From NCBI GenBank assembly GCA_944472135.2, contig OX235263.1:25473379-25537378 (forward strand): a stretch of 64,000 bases of DNA, read 5' to 3'. Numbering within the stretch: the stretch's first letter is position 1; each line of letters begins with the position of its first letter. The position numbers and the translations under genes are program-made. Below the pieces are notes generated by a model. The model was not told the origin of the DNA and ran no database searches. It was given only the letters and a program-made list of their open reading frames with translations. This DNA is from Trichobilharzia regenti. Its lineage: Eukaryota > Platyhelminthes > Trematoda > Strigeidida > Schistosomatidae. Below are positions 1 to 11,088 of the stretch, one piece after another.

Positions 1-2421
1 TAAGGTATGCATCGCCGATTTTCTAGTCTGCGATGCTACTTGCTCAGAGAATGTCAAGTCACTAGAGTACCTCAGGCCTTGGTCAACGACACTTCAGAGT
101 CCGGTTAGGTTAGCAGATTGAAATGTTAATTTCAGGTCAATTGAGGGTGCACCGAAGCAGATCCAGCCACATTTGTTCAGATTAAATTGGAGATTCCATA
201 GGGACGACCAAGCAGCCATTTTATCTAATTCCTTCTGCACTACATTCTCGAAGTACCCTAAGTCATCACATTGGAATGTAATAGCTACTTTTAGGTCATC
301 TGCAAAGATGAATGGATTGCCGTGCGTGAAGCAAGCGCATATGTCATTGATGTATAGTGTAAATAGGAGGGGTCCAATGACACTACTTTGTACTACACCA
401 GAAGTGATAGGGCTAGGTTTGGATGTTACAGACCCGAGTTTAAGTATTTGGAACCTATTTTTAAGGAATGATTTAAGTCATCCTAATAATGGGTCACGTA
501 TTCCTAAGGAGTTCAGCTTATTTGTTAGCAGTAAGTGGTCAACACGGTCAAATGCCTTAGAAATGTCAAAGTAGATGACAAGTACTAGTTGCCGTCTGTC
601 ACGACTGCTGGTTACAAAACTGAAGAAGTCTAGATGACATGATAAACATGATCTGGATTTCAGTAATCCATGTTGGTTCGGACTTATAATGTTGCAGCTG
701 AGCATGTGTTTGATTAGGTTATCCTTAACTAGTCTCTCCATAATTCTAGATGCTATAAGTGTGATATTGATCGGCCGGTAGTTACTGACTTCGGTTTTCG
801 AGCCAGATTTGTGTTTAGGCATAATGAATGTAGTCCTCCATATGTCAGGGTAAGTTTGGGTTTCTAGGGACATTGTGAATATTTTAAGCAGCAGTAGAGG
901 AATGTCACGGCCACCATATTTATAGAAGTAAGATGATATACCGTCGGTACCGAAACATTTTGAACTTTTGAGGGTTCTTATAGTTTGGTTAATATCAGCG
1001 TAAGTGAATTGAACAGTGCTAATTTGGTTTGGTGTGAGTGGAGTTGGAGTTTGTGCCATATTAGTAACAGGGTGTATATCGAGTAGCTGGACTGTGGGCT
1101 TAAGGTAGTTACCTGCAAACGTTTTGTTGAATAGTTCACATAAGTCTGCAGAGTTAGTGCATAGCCTACCTTTGTCTATGAGGAGAGAAATGCTGTGATT
1201 TTTGCGATTCATTCGCTTCCTTAAGATTTCTGTGAGTGCATACACTCTAGCAGGGCTGGCTACTGCGATGCGTTCTTCCTTTCTCATACGGAAATCTTGA
1301 GCTTGTGAGACGAAGCTAAGGGTGTTAAGTATTAGACCTAGAGTGCCAAAGTCATGGTGTTTGAAGTAACTTGTTGAGAGTTTCTTCAGTTTCGTACGAT
1401 CCTTTGGTTTTATGAATGACTTTCTGTGTGGGGAAACCTTTAGTGTTTGGAGTGGAATGACAGCATCTAAGCGTGTGTTTGAGTTATGGTAGAAGATGGT
1501 TAGGGCTCTCGATAGGTCATCAGTAGTGAAGTATTCATCCCATTTGGAGGATCTTAGCATCGATTCTACCAAGGCTCAGTTTGCCTTACTATAGTTCCTA
1601 TATATTACTTGTTGTGAAGTGGAGGTATGAGATGCATTGCTACTCAGCGGAATTGGCAGTGCACACATCACTGTTTTGTGGTCGCTCCCTGGAAACTCAG
1701 AACCTACTAGCGTTGAAAGGGGGCTTATATTGTGGCAGAAGATTAAGTCTAGTAGGTTATCACCTCTTGTGGGAGTAGTGACAGTTTGTTTCCAGCCAAG
1801 TATATCCAGCGTGCCTGAGAACTTATCAAATTTAGTTGGACCTGTGGGTATATCCCAGTTGATTTCAGGTAAGTTAAAGTCCCCACATAGGATCTTATGA
1901 TCGTATTGTAAATCGTTTAATTGCTCCAGAGCATTAATAAGTTGGGTCTCGTAATTACTAAAGGTGCCAGGTGCTCTGTAGGTGCGTCCAATTAATGCTG
2001 TTACGTTATTTAATTGTACATTAACCCATAGAGTCTCAGGCATATTAAGTGCAATACTTTCTAGCTGGGATACAGTAAGTGCATTCAGAAAGTACATGAG
2101 ACAACCCCCTCCCTTACCACCTTCCCTGTCACACCGAAAGTGTGTGTAGTTATCTAAGCTTATTTCTCCATCCAGGATGTCCGAATGACACCAAGATTCA
2201 GTGATGACAATTACAGGGGGTTTGTATATTACTGTGAGTGCTCTGAGCATCGGCAATTTATTTAGAACAGATCTAGCATTTATGAGGATTAGGTAAAGAT
2301 GAGAGTTGAAGTAGCACTTGAAGTATTTAAGTTCGTTAGTCAGCCCCGAACATGGTTCAGCACCCAGTAGTTCTGCTGGACATGATGATCCTATGTTAAG
2401 AGGAGTTTCAGCATCATGCTC
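1..2421 (-). mobile_element. LINE A copy 1, 3' part (CR1-like), cut by BEL insertion
   Basis: This is the ORF2 portion of a minus-strand CR1-like LINE. It aligns almost base for base with 17100-19512 of the second LINE A copy. The window starts inside the region after the RT domain, so its 3' UTR lies off the left edge. The right end is the insertion point of the BEL element: the five bases TGCTC at 2417-2421 recur at 8264-8268, and LINE A resumes there. CR1/Jockey-type LINEs are copied by target-primed reverse transcription from their own ORF2 enzyme. Confidence 0.9.
1..2421 (-). pseudogene. LINE A copy 1 ORF2: EEP endonuclease and reverse transcriptase, broken
   Basis: Reading leftward, the EEP endonuclease (about 2320-1640) shows NARSVLNK, the catalytic Glu in TESWCHS, the YRAPG loop, GDFNLPEINW and PGSDHKTV. 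The RT follows with the NYRPIN motif (about 780), HGLLKSRSC (about 660), the palm Asp in FDISKAFDRVDH (about 565), the VQGSV-type turn and FADDLK (about 300). Two Trp codons have become TGA, at 1576-1578 and 478-480; both are TGG in the copy at 17080-19194. The frame also runs into LTR sequence at 2422, so the apparent start there is artificial. It would have nicked target DNA and reverse transcribed LINE RNA; this copy cannot make the full protein. Confidence 0.9.
2417..2421 (+). repeat. Left TSD of BEL element 1 (TGCTC)
   Basis: TGCTC sits directly left of the 5' LTR and recurs at 8264-8268 right of the 3' LTR. The uninterrupted site is present once, at 19513-19517, in the second LINE A copy. 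A 5-bp duplication is usual for BEL/Pao integrases. Confidence 0.92.
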
Positions 2422-2779
2422 TGTCAATGGAGTTGAAGATTGAACGATCAATTCTTGATTGTTTGCTTTAAATCAACTTCCCCAATTTTCGCGGAGGCAT
2501 CAATACGACAGTCATCGTCTCATCGGTCGCTGTTCAGAAAGAAGAGTGAAACATCGTCAGAAGTAATACAATGATTTATTATTGTAATATTTGTTCTCAG
2601 ACCTTAGTTCGCTTATTCTTTTTATATGTTGGTGTAACAATAAACAAATATTAAGCGGCCAATCGGTGTTTTGGTTTTTGAGTCCGTTATAACTAAGCGT
2701 TTCTGAAATCTTCGAAGAACAGCGTGGGCCCGAGCGTAGCGAGAGCTGGGCACTAACGGTTTATGAGACGTGATTGACA
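2422..2779 (+). repeat. 5' LTR of BEL element 1
   Basis: 358 bp, TG...CA ends, matching 7904-8263 and the LTRs of the second element. It carries a TTTTATATG box (about 2620) and an AATAAA signal (about 2640) in the order expected of promoter and poly(A) signal. The boundary rests on the TSD and on the homologous LTR ends. Confidence 0.92.
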
Positions 2780-3831
2780 GTTTCTGACGATAGAAACAGA
2801 TCTGGCGGATTCAAACAGTTGGTGAGAGTTTGGATAGTCGCCGTTCATCTTTCCTGGTGCCGGTCAAGTCCTCTTCGAACAAGCAATATCTGGAACGTTT
2901 CGGAAGTGGGTCAAGTTCAACAATGCCTGGGTCAAAGAAGGGACAGAGTGTCTTGGATGCAAACAGGAAAGTAAGTCATGGTGACTTGTCTGTTAATTGT
3001 AACGATGTGTCTGATGTTAAGCATGACATGGTTGATGTTACTGTTTCGCGGTTCTGGGATAATAGGAACATCAAACTCCCTAAATTTAAACCACGGTGTT
3101 TCGATGGAAACCCTGTCGATTATTTACAATTTGTAAAGGAGTTTGAGATCATGTTGAGTGGTTTTTTATTAAATGATGAATTGAAGTTGATGTATTTGAT
3201 GAGATATTGCACTGGAGATGCTGCAAGAGCTATACAGTGCTGTAAATTTATGAAGCCAAAAGAGGGCTACTATGAGGCTATGAGCATATTACGTCAAAGG
3301 TTTGGAAGACCTTCGATGATTGCAGGGAAATTATTCGAGGCTGTTAAGGGTAATGGTGGTCAATTACAGGATGACTCCCAGGCACTCACTGAGTTTTTAG
3401 ATAATTTGCTAATTTACAAGAATGGAATGATTTCGATGAATCGCACGAGTGACCTCAACTCGAGTTTTATACTAGAAGTAATAGCAAGACGTCTACCTAC
3501 TCGACTGCAAAGGAAGTGGGTGAAGATGAGCTCCCGTATGGAGGATGAGGGTATCGAGCCAAAGTTTGATGATATCCTGAAACTGGTAAATACTAGTGTC
3601 AATCAATCTATGAGCAAGTTTTCCAGTCTGTTAGATCTCACCCCTAGAATAGAGCAGTCTGAGATCAAAATGCAATCATTGATGACGAGTAGGCCTCAGA
3701 GAGGTGGTTATCGAGAAGGCTCCATGATGTCTAGTAATGCATATAGACCTAGTGAGTGTAACAGGTTTCGTAGTACATCCTCAACTGATAGGTTACAAGA
3801 TGCAAGACAAACACGGTTTTGTTTTACACGT

Positions 3832-3840
3832 GTGCAAGAG
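3832..3840 (+). repeat. Left TSD of nested DNA transposon (GTGCAAGAG)
   Basis: GTGCAAGAG directly precedes the terminal inverted repeat and recurs at 6431-6439 after it. The second BEL element has the same nine bases once, at 30809-30817, with no insertion. Confidence 0.95.
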
Positions 3841-6430
3841 GGCAGCCTGTAGACGGCCGTAATTTTGAGTGACCGCGAATGAGATAAACAAACGATTTGC
3901 TCGCTCGTGATTGGCCAGTTTGTCATTCTAGTTGAGGTAATTTCCAACATCATTTTGCTGCTTGGTTAAGTACTGAATTTCCGGGATCGTTTTATCAAAT
4001 TTGAGAGATAACTGACAACACAAACTATTACAGCTCAGGAGGGAAATGAAATACCGTTGGATTTATTTGCTGAATTCAACGAATTCATGCCAAATTAAGA
4101 TCTAAGGACTTCTTAGGGGTGTGAAGAATGCAAACAATGTTCTGAAGAGGTAATAACTTCACGCAACTTCAATTATTGCTTGACCATTATTTTCAGAGAT
4201 CCTTAAATAAGTATGATGTACACAGTGGTCTGGCTAATCATGATCAAAATGGCATGGTTCATGCAGCATATACATATACTCATGTATATGTAGGTAAACC
4301 TAGATAAACTGTGTTCTTGTCACGAAGATCGGAAAGCAGGTATCAGATGTCTCAGTAAGCAGTGTAATACATGTAAGTTACATGTTTTTATTTGACACAA
4401 GCTGGATCTTCACTCACTTTCAGAATTAATCTTGAATTCAGTTGGGATAAGCTTGTTGAGCACATCAGTATTGATAGAATACAGTGAAAGTAAGTAAACA
4501 CATGCTTCTTAAGATTAAGTGATACATTTATTTGACATGATTGTATAATTATTAGTTGTCTATCTAAGTTAATGATGAATTCGTTGCGATGATAATACCT
4601 ATTATTGTTTTTATAGTCACTATGATCATGAATGTCATTATTATTGCTGTCAATACCTATTATTTGTCATAAAGTGGTTGTCATTTTTGCTAAGATATTT
4701 GTATAAGCTTTGAAAACTACTGCATAACTTGTTGTTAGATAATTTTATCATTTCATGATGCTTCAATGGACCTACTGGATATCGACCAGCGATAGGTTGC
4801 AAAGTCCCTTAAGTTTAGTGAAAACTGTTGGGCTACTTATATGTACATATATATATATATATATTGTTTGTAAAGTGATTACTTGTAAATGCTTATCAGG
4901 AAAAATTTTTTATTCAGATCATGCATGTAATACCCAAGTTAATTATGCTTTTCTTAAACCTTTTCAGACTTATGTAAAAACATATATGTGCCGTGTTCTC
5001 AGATGGAACTTACTGACGGTAACAAAGGACTACTCATCTGAATTATCTGTACATTTGAAATCTGATTTTTGTTTAATAAACAATTTTTCAATGAATCTGT
5101 CTTCCTTCTGTTGTAATGCGATTGTGTTCCAGTAACATAAGTAACTCGTGCTAAGTTAGGAGTTGAGGGTAAACTGTTAGGAGTAAATGCGGTGTCTGGA
5201 AAACTTTTGTTTACGTGGTTATATGAGCAGATAGCAACGCATCGTGTTCCGTGGGTGAGAGCCCCAGGCATTCTGTTTTTAATTATTACGATAACCGTAG
5301 TTGCACTGAGTTATACATCTAACAGCATAGGTATAGTCTCTCCTTTTGGTACATTGCGACATGCAGAAATCACAAGCAAACTATCTCAGGTAGATTTATT
5401 CTCAATTGGTGACTATGAATCGGGAATCAGATTACGTATTCTGCTATGACGATATATAACTCGAAACGCTTTATAATCGCAACACCTTCTCTACGGTTTA
5501 GGCATATTTACTTTATTTGACCACAACATAATCTTTTACCAATAGGCTTTTCCAAATATCTGCTCCTACTTAGTATTTCAAAGATAGCCTCATATACTCT
5601 ATACCTCACATAATACCCAAGGGCTAATATTCGGTCTTATCAAGTAGAATAAACAAACGATTAACGAGGAATACATTTATTAATGAATTAACATATAATA
5701 CAAAATCGACAACAGTGCAGGTATCTTTTTCTTTATCAACGAAATCCATGAAATTCCCGAAAGTAGATATTATCTGAAAAAGGACATAAGATATATACAG
5801 ATATAGACATTGTTATCAGTGTTAACACAATAACTAACCATTAAATATGTTTAAAATGACGAAATAATTACTTGAATTGTATATAATTATGTAAGTCAAC
5901 AGTTTTCAATAATATAAAATCCATATTGCATCTGCCTGCAAACATCAAGTTTATGCCATAAAAAAAGGAATTACTTTGCGTATATAATTTCTAAGTATTT
6001 CTGCAGATTTTTCCTAAAGAAATACATATGGAGTAGCCTTGTCAGCATTACGAAAATTAAACAAGGAAGTAAATGATGTAATTACCGAAACGAGCTATCC
6101 CACCTCGTCATGTCCATGTGTAATCCATTAAAATGCAAAGAAAATTCACGAAAAATCATTATAACATGTTTCTTCAAGTAATTCGACGTATTTTCAACGG
6201 AAAAGTACGTTTTTCCAAAAAACTGCAAACTGCCTGTAAGCTACGGCCGGATAAGGACACCACCATTGCCTATTTCTGCTAAATACGCCGTATTTCAACA
6301 ACTTTTAACTGGAATATATGTAAAAAAGTGTATAAAACAACGAAAAATGACCTAACCTTGACGTCATTTCCAAAAATAACGCCAATATTCATCAGCTGAT
6401 CAAATGACCTGCGGCCGTCTACAGGCTGCC
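3841..6430. mobile_element. 2.6-kb DNA transposon with perfect 19-bp TIRs, no recognisable transposase
   Basis: Both ends carry GGCAGCCTGTAGACGGCCG in inverted orientation (3841-3859 and 6412-6430), flanked by a 9-bp TSD. The interior is very AT-rich, with a TA dinucleotide run near 4846-4864 and only short frames (126 aa at 4755-5135, 85 aa at 5192-5449) that I do not recognise. It is therefore probably non-autonomous. The 9-bp TSD suits Mutator-like elements and also Merlin (8-9 bp, GG-starting TIRs); I cannot choose between them. A sub-terminal echo of the TIR (GCCTGTA...CGGCCGG) lies near 6232-6251. Confidence 0.9.
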
Positions 6431-6439
6431 GTGCAAGAG
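6431..6439 (+). repeat. Right TSD of nested DNA transposon
   Basis: Second copy of GTGCAAGAG. The gag sequence continues in its original frame immediately afterwards. Confidence 0.95.
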
Positions 6440-7390
6440 GTGCATACAGAAGTGAACTGTGAACCGGTGAGCAAGTTCAGTGATAAGCTGAATGTAAACT
6501 CCAGGTCTGACTCCGAATAGTGTGACGATAACGGTGTTGTGAAGAAGTCTGTAGTTGCAACTGGTAAGCCGTTGTTGAATAAAGTGTCACAGAATATAGT
6601 TGCTGCTTCAGAGTGCAGTTCTGACCCTACAAGTTTACAAGGTATTACTAGTCAGAGTGAAGTTATAAAACCTTTAATGATTTGCGAGGAGGAACCAAAA
6701 TTGTCTACTTCTGTTATTAAAGAGTTTGAAAATGATGAAGTTGACGGTAAAGTGAATATTCGTGATAATGATCATGATACTTCACAGTTGTCTTTGGTTG
6801 ATCATTATGAGATGCGGGATATGCCTACTACTGCTAATTTAAATAAAGGTTCTGTACAACTACAACGTAAAGTAGAATTGAACGCAGATGCAGTTCAAAA
6901 AGGTGTGCATACTAGTGAGACAGTCAGTGTAATTGATCAGCGTGTAGCCCACCTATCATCAGATGATAGTGCTAAACCCGAACTAGTAGTGAAAGACAGC
7001 AGTGGTGGTAATCTTGCAGTTGGACAACTATCTGAGAGCCGAACAAGAACAGCTTCTGATCCACCACTAAGTTCATCAACTTGTGTCACTCAGTCATCGT
7101 TGGTGCTGTCATCCACAATGAAACAGACACCCATCAACTCAAGTATCTTGTGCAATGACTACGGTAGTATCAGTTCGTTTGAAAGGACGAATATCAATGG
7201 TCAGTTTAGTGTGGATAAGCCAAGTGTAAACGAGAGAGTTATTGTTAAATTGACTTGCACGAATAAAGGCATTTCTAGTTTCAAGTTACTATTTGAATGT
7301 TGTTTTCGTATCTTGATGTTACTGCGTAATTTTGTTAAAATTTTCGTCGTGATTACTTCTGAAGTTGTTCCTTGTCTTCTACATCCGTGA

Positions 7391-7903
7391 ATGAATTGAT
7401 TGATGTTAGAGACAGCAGATGGGTCGTATACGCCGGGGAGGCTAGGCTATTGCTGAGAATGAAACGCACACGGAGATAATTGTTAGCTGCGGTCCGACAC
7501 GCCGGGGAGAAAGAGTGTAAACGACTGAGGCTCGCATGCGTCACCACTACTAGAACTGAGGCAGAATGAGTGACAAGCGATTTCAATGGTAATTGGTAGT
7601 GAGTAATTAAGAGGATGTGCGTAGAGTATCGTGAGGTGCTACCATGGTCACTTTGCATTCTGCAAGAGTCATTCTAGTAAGTGGCGATTGTGTCGCAAGA
7701 TGTCAAGAGGAGGTCTCTGTCTGGACGCGCAGGTTGTCATTGATGTGTGAGATTGTGCTGTGGGTATGCTTGTGGTGTGTTGGCTTTTCTGTTTGTTTTC
7801 CATTTCAGCTCTGTCCGTGTGACCCAGGTTCTCGCCATGGCATCCAAGTCAACGTGCATTGGTCGTGAAGGAAAAAAGGGTTGGATCCCATTTTGCCGGG
7901 GAG
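7391..7903 (+). other. Non-coding 3' region of BEL element 1 with PPT
   Basis: No open frame of interest lies between the gag stop and the 3' LTR. The nine-base purine-rich motif GCCGGGGAG occurs at about 7431, 7502 and 7895; the last copy abuts the 3' LTR and is the likely polypurine tract. The same three copies occur in the second element, so the region is conserved within the family. Confidence 0.75.
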
Positions 7904-8263
7904 TGTCAATGCTGTTGAAGATTGAACGATCAATTCTTGGTTGTTTGCTTAAAATCAACTTCCCCAATTTTCGCGGAGGCATCAATACGACAGTCATCGT
8001 CTCATCGGTCGCTGTTCAGAAAGAAGAGTGAAACATCGTCAGAAGTAAAAGAAATATTTATTACTGTAATATTTGTTTTCAGACCTTAGTTCGCTTATTC
8101 CTTTTATATGTTGGTGTAACAATAAACAAATCTAAAGCGGCAGATCAGTGTTTTGGTTTTTGCGTCCGTTATAACTAAGCGTTTCTGAGAAATCTTCGAA
8201 GAACAGCGTGGGCCCGAGCGTAGCGAGAGCTGGGCATTAACGGTTTATGAGACGTGATTGACA
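7904..8263 (+). repeat. 3' LTR of BEL element 1
   Basis: 360 bp, starting TGTCAATGCTG and ending GATTGACA. It differs from the 5' LTR at a handful of sites and by a 2-bp indel near 8187. Confidence 0.92.
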
Positions 8264-9829
8264 TGCTCACCTATGTCTATCGAGTTGGTGTGTGCTGTTT
8301 TCGGTGGAGAATTAGGAGTTGTAGTACTGGATTTGCTATAGACTAAGGAATTTTATTTTTAGTTAGGTTACAGAAGTGGGTAGGGTTCTTTGTTTGACCT
8401 ATACTTGTGCGAGTGTCAAGTGTGTCCAATGGATACGGGTGCACTAGACCGTTCCTGTTTTCATGCAAGGAGGGAGCCAGCACTAGTGGTTTAGGAGTGT
8501 TAACATCCCTACCAGCTGTTTTTTCAACGCTGACAGGGACGCGGGGTATAAAAAATGATTGGATCCTCGTGATGACCATGGCTTATTATTCCACCTATTG
8601 TTTGATGCTAGTTGTATCCTTGTGTGGGTTTTGTGTGTGCTGCATTGTGGGTTAGTTCCCAGCAGACTTGTACCATATATCCGGTCGAAATTTGTTTGTG
8701 TGCCATACTCTGAAGACTCTGAGTCGTTGATAGCCGAGTTCTGACTATTACCACTTGTACTACTGAGGGTGACATTGTTGTGACATTGGATATCAGTGTG
8801 TGCCATGGTGCGATTAAGCACGTTGTGAGTGCTAATACTATTAACCGTGGGGAGTGTGGGTTTATTTAAGCTGCCACTGTTTTTGTTGGTATGATTTAGG
8901 GGCATATTTTCCTTATCTTTACCATTGGAATTATAGCTAGGAGAGGACAAAGTCGAATTTCGGGGGGTTTTAACTTTTTTCTGGGGTTATTTAGTGGCAT
9001 TTTAGATTCTGCGGTGATAGGTGGTATGGTTTCGTTATTTATTTGGTTACAGTCTAGTGGCCTTTCGGCTGGTGTTGCACTCTGATGGGATATTTCTGTG
9101 TGTTTTGAGAGGGGTGATGCGGTGGGGTCTACTGTATCTTTCACAGAGTTGGGAATAATGGCTGCTTGCAATGTCCTATTACCTATTTCACAATTAGTCT
9201 TAGCGAGATAGTTGTATGCGCGCCTCTCTGTGACTGTTTTGTCCACCCCGACCTTTATATGTTTGTAGTTTCTGGCTTGCGATAGGGTGTGTTGGGAGTG
9301 AATGAATTTTTTGGTCGCTGTCGGTGTTTCGAACTGAAAACGTATAGGACAACACTTTTCATGTTAACTCTTCTTCAGCCTGTAGCACTTAGTCTTGGGG
9401 TTAGGCATTTTCGCTTCACTAAGTAAGATGCTCTGTACCTTTTTTAGTGCCTCATTGTGCGGAACGTTGTAGACAATAGCACTCAGTTTTGCGTCGAGTC
9501 GTTTTGTTACTTCTGTGGTAACAAAGTTATTGGGGTTATCTACCTTAGTTACCGATTCTGTATCAAGCTTGTTAAGGTTTACCGTTTTCATGAGGATAGT
9601 TAGAGGTGTCAGTTCACAGACCTGCGATCTGATATCGCTGATCTGATCTGATAATTTGGATATCTCGGTATTGGTTTCGATGTTTCCAGCATTTACTGAC
9701 TTACTGTTTTTTATTTCCCTTAACTCAGCCTTAAGTTCTCCTATAGAAAACTTAAGAAGTTCTATTTCTGAAGGTAGTACTGAAAAAGAGCTTGATGGCT
9801 GGAGTTTTTCGATAAGCACATAAGGTGAA

Positions 9830-9837
9830 GGGAGTAG
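9830..9837 (+). repeat. Left TSD of Merlin element (GGGAGTAG)
   Basis: GGGAGTAG on the left and GGGAGAAG at 10700-10707 on the right match 7 of 8. The empty site in LINE A copy 2 reads GGGAGGAG at about 21077-21084. Confidence 0.85.
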
Positions 9838-9970
9838 GGCAAAGTTAATCTTTTGACAATACTAGCAACCAATCAGCAAACGACCTTGAACGGTCCAATC
9901 ACAATAAATAGGCATATATGATGAATGGAAACGCATATTTATAGAAAAAGCATAAAGAAGGATAAAACGG

Positions 9971-10186
9971 TTACAAGGAGTATCTTTCTCGAATATGTGA
10001 GGGAAACATCTCCCAGTTTAGCATGTGACTGTCAATGGCGAAGTCACAGCACATCCTGTACTTATATTCATCTGAACGGCTGTAAACGGGATCCTTTTCA
10101 GATCTATTTACAGCCCTTATCTTGTTTTTCAAGCGGCCCCAAAAACCTTCATTGGAATTCGTATGAGTCCTCGTAACGGAATCCAC
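9971..10186 (-). pseudogene. Merlin transposase, C-terminal remnant
   Basis: The 71-residue frame contains THTNSNEGFWGRLKNKI. This is the ISXO2-like DDE motif region in which H-T-N-x-x-E-x-x-W holds the third catalytic acid (Glu at about residue 13). The preceding two Asp residues of the triad are missing, lost in the internal deletion. In Merlin the enzyme cuts at the TIRs and inserts the element with an 8-9-bp TSD; this remnant cannot catalyse that alone. Confidence 0.8.
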
Positions 10187-10359
10187 ACAGCAAACAAGTG
10201 ATTGTCTCTATTTTACACGAAGCAATATCTCTGCAATGCTGGTACCACTAAACTGTTGAGACAGAACTATTCTCAGTCTCGGCAGCTGCTGCTCTCACCG
10301 GCTGTTTCAACACCCAGTAATTGCAGATATACAAAATCTGGGTTAGGGAGAGATGTGAC

Positions 10360-10542
10360 CTAGCGGAAAAATTTCCCACGAAATATTAAAATTATCAGCT
10401 TACCCTCTCTAATATTAGCATGCTTCAAACATATAGCACAACGATGAACGAACCCACCAGTTGATCTGCTATAGCTTTTTAAAGTCATGATACCAACACA
10501 AAAACAAGTTCGCTCCTTCCGGAGCAATTTAAATCCAGGCAA
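10360..10542 (-). pseudogene. Merlin transposase, N-terminal remnant
   Basis: The 60-residue frame carries cysteines spaced as CFC...HRCAIC followed by a basic stretch, the layout of the N-terminal Cys-rich part of Merlin/ISXO2 transposases (short zinc-finger-like region ahead of the DDE core). It lies upstream, on the same strand, of the C-terminal remnant. The 170 bases between them have no homologous coding sequence, so the core is deleted or replaced. Confidence 0.6.
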
Positions 10543-11088
10543 TACTGGAAAACACTAACCTCCTCAAATTGCAGCCGTAATCTTGTAAGGTCACGCATTA
10601 GAAATGAATCAAGCGCTCTACAACATTGAACTACGTTCGTAAATCTCATTGGATAATTCGCTGATTGGTAGCTAGTGGTGTCGAAAGTTTAACTTTGCCG
10701 GGAGAAGTTCTGTATGAGCAGAGTGTACCGAATTTTTAGGAGTAGTGCTAATACTGGCTGTCAGTACAGTTTTATCCTCAGTTTCAGCTCGATGCTTACG
10801 GCATACACGTGAGTTATGTGACTCACTATAGCCGTTTTTTGGGGGGGGGTGGGTGTTGCTTGATGTAGCAATCAAGGACGTTAAATTAGACACCAGTTTT
10901 ACAGGGGATTGGGTTCGTTGCTTTTTACTTTGATTAACCATAACTGTTAGAAATGAGAGTTAGTGGTTACAAGTATGGAAGTGGTATAGTACTTGTGCAA
11001 GTACTACAACAAGATAAATTTTATGTAACGAATCACGTAAAAATGTAACGCAAACGTTGAACGTACCGCGATACAGAGTGCCTACAAA

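Larger units (their letters stand above)
2923..7390 (+). pseudogene. BEL element 1 gag, interrupted by a transposon and a nonsense codon
   Basis: The open frame runs from 2830, but the first in-frame ATG is at 2923, so I start there. The first part (to 3840) holds the DUF1759-type Gag core: FDGNPVDYLQFVKEFE, then MRYCTGDAARAI, then LRQRFGRPS. At 3841 a 2590-bp DNA transposon splits the gene inside a zinc-knuckle-like stretch, and the original frame resumes at 6440 after the 9-bp TSD. Downstream, TAG at 6518-6520 replaces a Leu codon present in the second copy. The last open part (6539-7390) is Ser/Thr-rich and ends in a hydrophobic stretch. Gag would form the particle that packages element RNA; this copy cannot. 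Confidence 0.88.
2422..8263 (+). mobile_element. BEL/Pao LTR retrotransposon 1, gag-only, with nested DNA transposon
   Basis: The element has two LTRs of about 358-360 bp beginning TGTCAATG and ending TTGACA, a Gag region of the DUF1759 type, and about 510 bp of non-coding DNA before the 3' LTR. Without the 2590-bp nested transposon it is about 3.24 kb, the same as the second copy at 29399-32640. No protease, RT, RNase H or integrase is visible in either copy. The LTRs differ at several bases (for example just inside their 5' ends), so the insertion is not brand new. It sits inside LINE A with TSD TGCTC. Confidence 0.93.
9838..10699 (-). mobile_element. Merlin DNA transposon, internally deleted
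   Basis: The 862-bp insertion has about 40-bp imperfect TIRs starting GGCAAAGTTAA, an 8-bp TSD, and two minus-strand transposase remnants. TIR, TSD length and protein remnants agree with Merlin (IS1016/ISXO2-related), a superfamily reported from Schistosoma. It is absent from the paralogous LINE A at 15378-21467, so it arrived after the duplication. Confidence 0.88.
8343..10941 (-). pseudogene. LINE A copy 1 ORF1 (RNA-binding protein), broken
   Basis: The start ATG at 10941 begins MVNQSKKQRTQSPVK, paralleling MVQISKKRVRRNT of LINE C ORF1. A coiled-coil-like leucine region (about 9780-9560) precedes an RRM-like segment with the signature IVYNVPHNEALKKV (about 9480). CR1-type ORF1 proteins of this class bind LINE RNA as an RNP. 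Breaks are the Merlin insertion, an in-frame TAA at 9364-9366 after RLKKS (shared with copy 2 at 20613-20615), and frameshifts near 8920 and 8500. The C-terminal part (8343-9246) is basic and low-complexity. Confidence 0.82.
8264..11088 (-). mobile_element. LINE A copy 1, 5' part (ORF1 and 5' UTR), carrying a Merlin insertion
   Basis: LINE A resumes at the right TSD (8264-8268) and continues to the 5' UTR end at about 11088, where LINE B sequence begins with GTTCCTGAG. It matches 19513-21467 of the second copy apart from the 862-bp Merlin insertion at 9838-10699. Confidence 0.88.

Noticed and set aside
4846..4864. TA microsatellite as a regulatory feature
   Set aside because: A simple repeat inside a non-coding transposon interior with no other signal.
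4755..5135. 126-aa frame as transposase of the 3841-6430 element
   Set aside because: It shows no DDE/D spacing, zinc finger or other transposase motif and overlaps a TA microsatellite.
9850..9870. Link between the ACCAATCAG in the Merlin TIR and the CCAAT boxes of the mini-Gypsy LTR
   Set aside because: The similarity is limited to about nine bases and is likely chance or a generic CCAAT box.
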